Below are positions 9,542 through 17,624 of a stretch of DNA of 39,789 nucleotides, in pieces. Location of the stretch: the NCBI GenBank assembly GCA_009885535.1, contig VFKL01000172.1, positions 1-39,789 on the forward strand, given 5' to 3'. The translations under genes and the position numbers were made by a program. This stretch comes from Chitinophagaceae bacterium. Its GTDB lineage: Bacteria; Bacteroidota; Bacteroidia; Chitinophagales; Chitinophagaceae. Below the pieces are notes generated by a model. It was not told the origin of the DNA, ran no database searches, and saw only the letters and a list, made by a program, of their open reading frames with translations. The stretch's first letter is position 1, and each line of letters begins with the position of its first letter.

Positions 9542-10050
9542 TCAACCTGTCATTATCCCAAAATAATCATCACCACAATTGTAGTAACTTGCGGAAGAAT
9601 ATTTGTAATCTTCAGGAAATATACATTTCCCCGCTTTCACGGGATTGTCATGTATATAATTCATTTTTTGTACAAAGAATTTTTCAGAAAACAACTCAAC
9701 TGATAGAGCATTCTTTTTCCAAAACTGAAATACACGATCATCTTTTTTTACTTTGAAATCTTGTAAATAATAATCATCAGATTTCATTAACTCGAACTTC
9801 ATTTGTTGGACTGTAAATTTCATGAAATTATGTATTATTTTATTATGAATATTTCACCTAAAACTAGCCAAATCAAATGGATATGATTATCCATAATAAC
9901 TAAAGCGTGAAGTTTGATTTTTTTATTATCTACTAGATATTTAAGACTAGAAATAATGATGTTTTTAAAAATGTTATTATCGAGTAAAAATTTCCAGTCA
10001 ATGATTGTTGCGGTATAGAATTGAGGCCAATGAATTGAATAATTATTCAT
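9542..10050 (-). pseudogene. REP-associated tyrosine transposase (Y1/HUH, RAYT-like), frameshifted
   Basis: Two minus ORFs (10050-9835 and 9823-9542). HUH motif HALVIMDNHIHLIW in the first; DDRVFQFWKKNALSVELFSEKFFVQKMNYIHDNPVKAGKCIFPEDYKYSSASYY in the second. Adding one nt near 9850-9854 joins them as ...LVLGENIHNKIIHNFMKFTVQQ.... Confidence 0.85.
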
Positions 10051-10121
10051 TTTTTAATTAAAAATAAATAGCCATTAATTCAATTTAGTGTTTTTTTACT
10101 TCGTTTAAAAATAGAAAATAT

Positions 10122-10151
10122 CGCCGATTTGTTGGTGAAAACACCAACAAA
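10122..10151. repeat. REP-like hairpin copy 3 (variant)
   Basis: TTTGTTGGTG-AAAA-CACCAACAAA perfect 10-bp stem at 10128-10151, preceded by gccga. Confidence 0.7.
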
Positions 10152-10162
10152 AACAAAGCATC

Positions 10163-10254
10163 GAAAGAGATTTTCAGAAAACAACTCAACTGATAGTGCT
10201 TTCCTCTTCCCAAACTGAAATACACGATTATCTTTTTTTACTATGAAATTTTAA
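10163..10254 (-). pseudogene. Second, fragmentary copy of the RAYT transposase C-terminal region
   Basis: 10170-10254 aligns with 9680-9764 at high identity (first 26 nt identical); minus translation KDNRVFQFGKRKALSVELFSENLF versus DDRVFQFWKKNALSVELFSEKFF. Confidence 0.8.
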
Positions 10255-10332
10255 GTAAATGGAGATGATAAATGATTATGTTTCATAAATTGCGCACAAA
10301 AGTATATTTATGGGTAATAAAATACACGTTAC

Positions 10333-10647
10333 ATGAAAACGAAACAAGTAATAATGCCTAAAAACCTAAAGCTACTTACCACCTTGGGTGAAAATATAAA
10401 GTTAGCTCGCTTAAGGAGAAAACTATCTGCAGAACAGGTAGCAGAAAGGGCAGGAATAGGCAGAAAGACATTGTACAGTATTGAGCTTGGAAGTCCATCG
10501 GTTTCGATGGGTAATTATCTCCAAGTACTTTTTGTTTTAGGTCTTCAAAATGATATTGTACAAGTTGGAGCAAATGATACATTAGGCAGAAAGTTACAGG
10601 ATGCAGGAATTTTAATTAAAAAAAGAGGCGCAAAAAGAATGCTTTAA
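10333..10647 (+). CDS. XRE-family HTH regulator, HipB-like antitoxin
   Basis: HTH: LGENIKLARLRRKLSAEQVAERAGIGRKTLYSIELGSPSVSMGNYLQVLFVLG; overall length and following HipA-like remnant. Confidence 0.75.
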   Translation: MKTKQVIMPKNLKLLTTLGENIKLARLRRKLSAEQVAERAGIGRKTLYSIELGSPSVSMGNYLQVLFVLGLQNDIVQVGANDTLGRKLQDAGILIKKRGAKRML

Positions 10648-10650
10648 GTT

Positions 10651-10747
10651 ATGGCAATTCAAGAAAAATTTATGGGTTTATGCAGATTGGTTTGATTTGT
10701 TTATTCACCACAATCTCTTGCTTCTCCTACATTTCAGCGGAAAATAA
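10651..10747 (+). pseudogene. Truncated, frameshifted hipA-like N-terminus
   Basis: ATG GCA ATT CA.. then, after a 1-nt shift, KKNLWVYADWFDLFIHHNLLLLLHFSGK* (from 10661); the VYADW motif is typical of HipA N-termini. Confidence 0.6.
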
Positions 10748-10776
10748 AAATGGTCAACCTACACAGATTGACCAAA
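10743..10776 (-). terminator. Rho-independent terminator for tmRNA
   Basis: Minus strand TGGTCAA...TTGACCA stem (10751-10757 / 10768-10774) followed by TTTTTATTTT. Confidence 0.65.
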
Positions 10777-10785
10777 ATTCTCGCT

Positions 10786-11157
10786 GGGTGGAGCTGCAGG
10801 GAATCGAACCCTGGTCCAAACATATTCGCCATAAGCTTTCTACATGTTTATTCTGTAATTATTTGTAGGGAAAATACAGGGAACAGACAAACCAATATTT
10901 TCCTTAGATGAATGGTCTTAAGCCAACGTCACATCATTCGCGGGCAGCAACCTGTGTTTGTTTTGAGTCGGCGGCGGAGCATGGTAACAGATAAACCTGC
11001 TCGGCGGCCCGAATGGATGCTAATCTATCGATTAAGCAGCCATGGCATACGAAGTATTGCCATTTAGAGTTTGAATATTCAGATTTAAGTGCTAATTATC
11101 CAACGCACTACATGCTTACACTTACAAAGATCTATGCTGTCAAAACCGGTCAGCCCC
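10786..11157 (-). ncRNA. ssrA: tmRNA (transfer-messenger RNA)
   Basis: Minus strand 5' GGGGCTGACCGGTTTTGACAGC; 3' GGACCAGGGTTCGATTCCCTGCAGCTCCA; acceptor halves GGGGCTG/CAGCTCC. Internal reading frame GGC AAT ACT TCG TAT GCC ATG GCT GCT TAA (GNTSYAMAA*) at 11061-11032. Confidence 0.95.
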
Positions 11158-11343
11158 GTTTTATTTTGATGCACGAAGATAATTAATTATTTGTGCTCAT
11201 TTCGATAAAATTTCAGGCATTTTGTTAATTAATCCTTGATTTTTTTATAAATACTTTTGAAAACAATATTCAACCCTTTTTCAATGGTAGATTAATAAAA
11301 ATCTTTGTGCTCAAACTACTTTTTTCTACCTATTTTCGTGTTT

Positions 11344-12108
11344 ATGCATATTTTAAAAAAATCTTTCAATTTCCTTTTCAACGTCTACTGCGGATTAACT
11401 TTATTACTTGTTTTCGTTGTAATGTTTCCCATTGCGTTATCCTCCGTTTTTTTGTCGCCTAAAAATAGAAGCGACTTCATGTACAATACTTGTAGAATTG
11501 GTTTTGATATTTTATTCTTTTTGTGGGGAATCAATCACAAGAATATTTATGAAACTCCACACGATTCATCTAAGCCTGTGATTTTTGTGTTTAATCACAT
11601 TTCTTATATGGATGCAATGGTAATTTTAAAGGCAATTCGTAATCAAGCAATCAGGGGTTTGGGTAAGGTTGAAATTTCGAAAATACCCCTGCTCGGATTT
11701 ATGTACAAACATGCCGTTATTATGGTTAAGCGTGAAGATGCCGAAGATAGAGCCAGAAGCGTTGCTGATTTAAAAGCGGCAATTAACGACAATATTTCTA
11801 TTATTCTCGCGCCAGAAGGTACATTCAACATGACACCAAAGCCACTTACCCGTTTTTATGATGGTGCGTTTCGTATTGCTATTCAAACCCAAACACCCAT
11901 AAAGCCATTGTTGTTTTTAGATACTTACGATCGATTAAATTACAACTCCATTTTTTCAGTAAAACCTGGAAAATCTCGTGTGGTTTATTTAGATGAAGTT
12001 TCTGTTGAAGGTTTTACCATTGATGATGTGGCCGTTTTACGCCAAAAGGTATATGATATTATGGAAGCCGCTTTAATTAGATATAACGCTTCGTGGATTA
12101 AAGAATAA
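11344..12108 (+). CDS. plsC: 1-acyl-sn-glycerol-3-phosphate acyltransferase
   Basis: NHISYMDA (NHx4D) and APEGTFN motifs. ATG at 11344 preferred over TTG at 11305. Confidence 0.85.
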   Translation: MHILKKSFNFLFNVYCGLTLLLVFVVMFPIALSSVFLSPKNRSDFMYNTCRIGFDILFFLWGINHKNIYETPHDSSKPVIFVFNHISYMDAMVILKAIRNQAIRGLGKVEISKIPLLGFMYKHAVIMVKREDAEDRARSVADLKAAINDNISIILAPEGTFNMTPKPLTRFYDGAFRIAIQTQTPIKPLLFLDTYDRLNYNSIFSVKPGKSRVVYLDEVSVEGFTIDDVAVLRQKVYDIMEAALIRYNASWIKE

Positions 12109-12114
12109 AAATGT

Positions 12115-14592
12115 ATGTGCCCTCAAAATGAAATATCATTTCCTGATTCATCATCCAATTATTGGGTTGAAGTTATTTTGCCCTTGGCACTTCCTATTGT
12201 ATATACTTATCACGTTCCTGCTCATTTAATTTCGGAAGTAAAAATCGGTTGCAGAGCTGAAGTGGTTTTTGGAAAAAATAAACGTTATTCTGGAATCATA
12301 AAATCCATTTCAAATACAGCGCCTCAATTTCCAACGAAACCAATATTAAGTGTCATTGATGAATCGTCAATTCTGTTTTCTGTTCAACTGAAATTTTGGG
12401 ATTGGATTGCATCTTATTATATGTGCAGTTTGGGTGAAGTAATGGCAGCAGCTTTGCCAACGAATTTTAAATTGAATAGCGAAACCATCTTGATTTATAA
12501 CGATGATATTGATGATGATTTTAGCCATTTAAATGGCGATGAGTTTTTAGTTGCGGAAGCGTTATTAATTCGCAAACAATTGCAGCTTGTTGAGATTCAG
12601 CAGATTTTACAACATACCAATATTTATGTAATTATAAAATCACTTATCGATAAAAACATTTGCTTCATTTGGGAGCAGCTAAACGAAAAGTACAAACCCA
12701 AAAAAGAATCTTTCGTTACCCTTGATCCTGCATATGAAAACCCAGAATCGCTCGAGACTTTGTTTGCTGATTGGAGTGGTGCACCCAAACAAATGAATCT
12801 ACTTTTGGCATTTTTACACTTGCAAAAAACGAATGGAGAAGTGATTCAATCCGAGTTGTTGAAAAAAGCAAATGCAAGTGCCGCGCAATTAAACGCACTT
12901 AAAGAAAAGAAAATCCTCGTTGTTGAAAAACGAAAAATAAATAGAATTGCCACCAAAGAAAAAAACATTTTCATTGATTTCGAATTGTCTGAGTTGCAAT
13001 CGAATGCGCTTGTTCAATTAAATCAAGTGTTTGAAGAAAAGAACATTTGTTTATTGCATGGTGTTACCGGTAGTGGAAAAACCTTGCTTTACATCAAAAT
13101 GATTGAGCAGTTTATCAAACAAGATAAACAGGTTTTGTATCTATTGCCGGAGATCGCACTAACGTCGCAGATTATACGCAGATTGCAAATTCATTTTGGC
13201 GGGCATGTGGCGATTTATCATTCTAAATTTAATGATCAGGAACGGGTAGAGCTTTGGAATAAAGTAAAAAACAATGAAGTGAATGTATTGCTGGGCGCTA
13301 GAAGTGCATTGTTTTTGCCATTTCAAAATTTAGGATTAATTGTTATTGACGAAGAGCATGATGCATCTTATAAACAACAAGATCCTGCACCAAGATATAA
13401 TGCCAGAGATGCGGCTATTTATTATGCTTCATTGTTTGGCGCAAAAGTTTTATTAGGAAGTGGTACACCATCTCTTGAAAGTTATCAAAATGCTTTGCAA
13501 AATAAATATGGTTTGGTTACCCTTACTGAAAGATTTGGCGGAATTAAAATGCCATTGATTGAAGTGGTGAACACAAGACAAGCTGCACTTCTAGGTAAAG
13601 TAACCATCAGCGAATCGTTGAAAGAAATGATTTTGCAAACCATTGAAAAAAAGAAACAGGTTATTTTATTTCAAAACAGAAGAGGGTATAATCCATATTT
13701 GATTTGTGGTACTTGTGGTTTTATTCCTCAATGCAATCATTGTGATGTATCGCTCACGTTACATAAATACAGTAATAAATTGCACTGCCATTATTGTGGA
13801 AGCACTTATCCCAAATTGGTTACTTGTGTAGCATGTGGTACTAATAAATGGGTGGAGAAAAATTTTGGCACCGAAAAAATTGAAGAAGAACTTGAAACAG
13901 ATTTTCCTCAATATAGAATTGCACGAATGGATGTGGATAGTATTAGAGGTAAAACAGCGCATGATACTTTAATTCAACAATTTGAACAGCAACGAATAGA
14001 TATTTTGGTGGGCACACAAATGGTGGTTAAAGGCCTCGACTTTGAAAGCGTTGGATTGGTAGGTATTTTAGATGCTGATGGTTTATTAAGCTTTGCAGAC
14101 TTTAGGGTAAATGAACGTGCATTTCAATTGATGGAACAGGTGAGTGGGAGAGCGGGCAGAAAAGGGGAGCAGGGGAAAGTAATTATCCAAGCCATTAATG
14201 TAAAGCATCCCATTATTGAATTGGTAAAACAACATGACTTTCTTAAGTTTTTTAAATTAGAAATAGAAAGTAGGAAAACATTTTTTTATCCTCCTTTTAG
14301 TAGATTGATTTTGCTAACTTTAAAACATAAACAAATTGAAACAGTAGAACAAGGCGCTACTCATCTAGCCAATTCATTAAGGATAGATTTTAAAGATGGG
14401 GTAGTAGGTCCCGCAAAGCCAGTTATAGGCAGAATGAGAAATCAATATATAATGGAAATCATGTTGAAGTTGCCGAAGGATATCAAATCTGTAAATCATG
14501 CAAAAATGGCTATAGTTCACCACATTAATTTGATGCTTGCAGAAAAGCCATTCAAAGCCATTTTAGTCATTGTAAATGTAGATCCGGTTTAA
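12115..14592 (+). CDS. priA: Primosomal protein N' (replication restart helicase)
   Basis: GVTGSGKTLLY Walker A, DEEHDASYKQQDPAPRYNARD, paired zinc-binding CxxC motifs, GTQMVVKGLDFESVGLVGILDAD. Confidence 0.97.
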   Translation: MCPQNEISFPDSSSNYWVEVILPLALPIVYTYHVPAHLISEVKIGCRAEVVFGKNKRYSGIIKSISNTAPQFPTKPILSVIDESSILFSVQLKFWDWIASYYMCSLGEVMAAALPTNFKLNSETILIYNDDIDDDFSHLNGDEFLVAEALLIRKQLQLVEIQQILQHTNIYVIIKSLIDKNICFIWEQLNEKYKPKKESFVTLDPAYENPESLETLFADWSGAPKQMNLLLAFLHLQKTNGEVIQSELLKKANASAAQLNALKEKKILVVEKRKINRIATKEKNIFIDFELSELQSNALVQLNQVFEEKNICLLHGVTGSGKTLLYIKMIEQFIKQDKQVLYLLPEIALTSQIIRRLQIHFGGHVAIYHSKFNDQERVELWNKVKNNEVNVLLGARSALFLPFQNLGLIVIDEEHDASYKQQDPAPRYNARDAAIYYASLFGAKVLLGSGTPSLESYQNALQNKYGLVTLTERFGGIKMPLIEVVNTRQAALLGKVTISESLKEMILQTIEKKKQVILFQNRRGYNPYLICGTCGFIPQCNHCDVSLTLHKYSNKLHCHYCGSTYPKLVTCVACGTNKWVEKNFGTEKIEEELETDFPQYRIARMDVDSIRGKTAHDTLIQQFEQQRIDILVGTQMVVKGLDFESVGLVGILDADGLLSFADFRVNERAFQLMEQVSGRAGRKGEQGKVIIQAINVKHPIIELVKQHDFLKFFKLEIESRKTFFYPPFSRLILLTLKHKQIETVEQGATHLANSLRIDFKDGVVGPAKPVIGRMRNQYIMEIMLKLPKDIKSVNHAKMAIVHHINLMLAEKPFKAILVIVNVDPV

Positions 14593-14603
14593 ATTAATTC
14601 ATA

Positions 14604-15620
14604 GTGCAAATTCAAGAAAACATATCGTTAAAGAAGTACAATACATTTGGAATGAATGTATCGGCAAAATATTTTTATCGGTTTTCTACAGTTGATCAAA
14701 TGCAAGAAATTGGAGCATCAGAAACCTTTAAACATAATCCTGTATTGATTTTAGGTGGAGGAAGCAATATGTTGTTAACTACAAATTTTGAAGGGCTTGT
14801 TTTAAAAAATGAAATCCCTGGTATTGAACTTGTATCAGAAGATGAAGAACATTATTTTGTAAAAGTGGGTGCTGGTGTGGATTGGCAGGAATTTGTTTTG
14901 TATTGTTTAGAAAAAAACTATGCAGGTGTTGAAAATCTAGCTTTGATTCCAGGGAAAGTAGGTGCGTCACCCATGCAAAACATTGGCGCGTACGGTGTAG
15001 AATTGAAAGATGTTTTTCATTCGCTAGAAGCCATTAACGTTAATGATTTAAATGTAGTTACTTTTTACAATGGGGATTGTGAATTTGGATACAGAGAAAG
15101 CATTTTTAAAAATAAATGTAAAAATCAATTTGTAATTACGTCAGTTACTTTTAAGTTAAACAAGATTCCGGTATACAAAACGGCTTACGGTGCAATTGAA
15201 GATGCGCTTCAAGAAATGAAAGTAGATGCATTATCCATTCAACATATTGCACAAGCGGTAATGCATATACGCAATAGCAAACTCCCCAATCCCAATGTTA
15301 TCGGTAATGCGGGAAGTTTTTTTAAAAACCCTGAAATTGAAGCTTTTCAATTCGAATCATTGAAAAATTATTTCCCAAATATCAATGGTTATCCTACAGA
15401 TTCCGGTAAAATTAAAATTGCTGCGGGTTGGTTAATCGAGCAAGCCGGTTGGAAAGGCTATCGTAAAGGTGATGCGGGTTGTCATGATAAACAAGCCCTA
15501 GTATTGGTTAACCATGGAAAAGCAACAGGTACAGAAATTTTTGAATTGAGTGAAAATATCATTTCATCTGTGCATGATAAATTCGGGATTTTTTTACATC
15601 GAGAAGTGAATATTTATTAA
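14604..15620 (+). CDS. murB: UDP-N-acetylmuramate dehydrogenase
   Basis: NTFGMNVSAKYF, LGGGSNMLL, NLALIPGKVGASPMQNIGAYGVE, GNAGSFFKNP. GTG start. Confidence 0.97.
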   Translation: MQIQENISLKKYNTFGMNVSAKYFYRFSTVDQMQEIGASETFKHNPVLILGGGSNMLLTTNFEGLVLKNEIPGIELVSEDEEHYFVKVGAGVDWQEFVLYCLEKNYAGVENLALIPGKVGASPMQNIGAYGVELKDVFHSLEAINVNDLNVVTFYNGDCEFGYRESIFKNKCKNQFVITSVTFKLNKIPVYKTAYGAIEDALQEMKVDALSIQHIAQAVMHIRNSKLPNPNVIGNAGSFFKNPEIEAFQFESLKNYFPNINGYPTDSGKIKIAAGWLIEQAGWKGYRKGDAGCHDKQALVLVNHGKATGTEIFELSENIISSVHDKFGIFLHREVNIY

Positions 15621-15630
15621 AGGGGGTAAA

Positions 15631-15751
15631 CACGAAGGCGCAATGAAAAGAAACACGAAGGCACGAAGTTTTTGTTTCACGCAAAGAACGCAAAGGAGCA
15701 AAGACGCAAAGGCAGGAAACACGAAGGCACAAATCCACAAAGTTTTTTAAC
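15631..15751. repeat. Degenerate CACGAAGGC / CGCAAAGA intergenic repeat array
   Basis: cacgaaggcg...aaacacgaaggcacgaag...cacgcaaagaacgcaaaggagcaaagacgcaaaggc...acacgaaggcacaaatccacaaag. Confidence 0.65.
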
Positions 15752-15800
15752 CAAAAAGGCAAAAACGTAAAACATTTCCAAAAAATTGAACATCTATCTC

Positions 15801-15836
15801 CTTTGATGATTGGTGAAAACACCAACATCGGCAGAC
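15801..15836 (-). repeat. REP-like hairpin copy 4
   Basis: ctttgatgattggtgaaaacaccaacatcggcagac (reverse complement of the family core). Confidence 0.8.
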
Positions 15837-15849
15837 GGAAATTCCCAAC

Positions 15850-15885
15850 CTCTTGAACATATTGAATATATTGAACCTTTTGAAC
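15850..15885 (-). repeat. 9-bp repeat array, 4 units (NNNTTGAAY) between REP copies 4 and 5
   Basis: ctcttgaac|atattgaat|atattgaac|cttttgaac. Confidence 0.8.
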
Positions 15886-15895
15886 ATCTATCTCA

Positions 15896-15930
15896 TTTGA
15901 TGATTGGTGAAAACACCAACATCGGCAGAC
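15896..15930 (-). repeat. REP-like hairpin copy 5
   Basis: tttgatgattggtgaaaacaccaacatcggcagac. Confidence 0.8.
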
Positions 15931-15943
15931 GAAAATCTCCAAC

Positions 15944-16018
15944 CTTTTGAACTTATTGAACCCATTGAACCTTTTGAACAACTTCAAAAACCTCACAAAC
16001 ATCTAAAACCTCAAAAAC
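15944..16018 (-). repeat. 9-bp repeat array, 4 + 4 units separated by a 3-nt offset
   Basis: cttttgaac|ttattgaac|ccattgaac|cttttgaac|(aac)|ttcaaaaac|ctcacaaac|atctaaaac|ctcaaaaac, ending 3 nt before the stop codon of the minus-strand MoxR-like gene. Confidence 0.8.
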
Positions 16019-16021
16019 CTC

Positions 16022-17539
16022 TTAGAAATCCCCTTCATTAAAATCTTCCTCCGAAAAATGCTGCGATCCCATGTTTATCATGCTCCCCATTAAATCTTTA
16101 AACTCAATTTTACCGTCTAATACTTTTTTGCTTATTAATGAATAACTCGATAATCCATGCAATACGAATTCCATCAATAAACCTGTTTCCATTTCATTGA
16201 TGTTTGGATAAGTCTTTTTTACTAAAGCATACAATCCATCTACAGTGTATAATAAATGTATTTTATCCGCATCTTTTGTTTCTAAAAATACATTTAGATT
16301 GTTTCCCGAATCAAACCATTTTGTAATTGGTGCGTAAGGGTTTTCTGCTTTTTGATTCTCTTTATTTTTTTTCTTTTTTAACGTATCTGGATTCGGGAAA
16401 TAAGTAATGAACAATGCTCTTATGGCTTTATCTACTAGGTTGTATGCAACTTGATATGGCCCTTCTTGTTCGCCTTCATACACCAGTTCTACTTTACCGG
16501 TTATAGATGGAATGATGCCTGTTAAATCACTTATCCAAACTTGCGTTTTTTCTTCCTGATTGATAATAGCCCTTCTTTCTGCAGCACTTACAGCATTTTC
16601 ATATGCAGATATCGTCAAACGAGCACTTACGCCACTTTTCTTATCCACCATTTCACTATTTCTTGCTTCAAAAGAAACTTGCTCTATCAATCGTTTGATT
16701 AAATCGCTTACGTCTACGCGTTGCTGTTGGGCGTCTATTTTGTTTGCCTCCTGTTCGGTTATCGCTAATGATGTTTCTACTGATTTTGGATAATGCGTCA
16801 AAATCTGGCTTTGTATTCTGTCTTTTAATGGGGTTACAATGCTTCCGCGATTGGTGTAATCCTCGGGGTTGGCAGTAAACACAAATAATATATCAAGTGG
16901 TAGTCTTAATTTGAACCCTCTAATTTGCAAATCACCTTCTTCCAAAATATTAAACAACGACACTTGAATCCTTGCTTGTAAATCGGGTAGTTCGTTTATC
17001 ACAAATATGCTTCTATTGCTTCTTGGAATAATGCCGTAATGTAACACGCGTTCATCTGCAAAACTTAATTTCAAATTTGCTGCTTTTATTGGGTCGATAT
17101 CGCCAATTAAATCTGCTACACTCACATCTGGAGTGGCTAGTTTTTCGCCATAACGTTGAGATTTATGCAACCAATTTATAGGGGTTTTATCGCCATTTTC
17201 TTCAATCAAATCTATCGCATATCTAGATATCGGATGGTAAGGGTCATCGTTGATTTCGCTGCCTGCAATTACAGGAATGTATTCATCTAGCAAATCAACC
17301 ATTTGACGTGCCATACGCGTTTTTGCCTGTCCGCGAAGTCCCAAAAACAATATGTTGTGTCTGCTTAATAATGCGCGTTCTGTATCCGGAATTACTGTGT
17401 CTTCGTAACCCATTATTCCAGGAAATGGATTTTCTTTTTCTGTTATTTTTTTTATAAGGTTATTTCTGATTTCATCTTTTATTGATTTAGATATCCATCC
17501 ACTTTTTATAAGTTCACCTAATGTTGATATTTGATTCAT
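16022..17539 (-). CDS. MoxR / Mg-chelatase subunit I-like AAA+ ATPase
   Basis: Walker A GLRGQAKTRM, Walker B-like IFVINELPDL, FNILEEGDLQIRGFKLRLPLDILFVFTANPEDYTNRG...PLKDRI. Confidence 0.85.
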   Translation of the reverse strand: MNQISTLGELIKSGWISKSIKDEIRNNLIKKITEKENPFPGIMGYEDTVIPDTERALLSRHNILFLGLRGQAKTRMARQMVDLLDEYIPVIAGSEINDDPYHPISRYAIDLIEENGDKTPINWLHKSQRYGEKLATPDVSVADLIGDIDPIKAANLKLSFADERVLHYGIIPRSNRSIFVINELPDLQARIQVSLFNILEEGDLQIRGFKLRLPLDILFVFTANPEDYTNRGSIVTPLKDRIQSQILTHYPKSVETSLAITEQEANKIDAQQQRVDVSDLIKRLIEQVSFEARNSEMVDKKSGVSARLTISAYENAVSAAERRAIINQEEKTQVWISDLTGIIPSITGKVELVYEGEQEGPYQVAYNLVDKAIRALFITYFPNPDTLKKKKNKENQKAENPYAPITKWFDSGNNLNVFLETKDADKIHLLYTVDGLYALVKKTYPNINEMETGLLMEFVLHGLSSYSLISKKVLDGKIEFKDLMGSMINMGSQHFSEEDFNEGDF

Positions 17540-17624
17540 TTAAGCTGATTTTTTATTTCCCTGAAAGAGAAGATGATATTGATTGATTTTTTGTCTTTTT
17601 TTAATTTTCAGTTTAACTTTTAAA

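Noticed and set aside
9479-9703. 74-aa plus-strand ORF (MLVLSPIIKVEYAFLF…)
   Set aside because: Starts in REP copy 2 and runs antisense to the transposase; not coding.
10680-10868. 62-aa plus-strand ORF (…RWVELQGIEPWSKHIRHKLSTC…)
   Set aside because: Antisense read-through of the tmRNA 3' end and terminator; the ELQGIEPWS string is the reverse complement of the T-arm/acceptor. The useful coding signal there is the hipA remnant in another frame.
15559-16002. 147-aa minus-strand ORF (…RLPMLVFSPIIKG…LCVFAPLRSLRETK…)
   Set aside because: Entirely composed of REP hairpins, nonamers and the CACGAAG array, overlapping the murB end; a spurious ORF from repeats.
9389-16018. CRISPR array as an explanation for the hairpin repeats
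   Set aside because: Copies are dispersed over 28 kb, in both orientations, with no regular spacers and no cas genes; the 9-bp units are too short.
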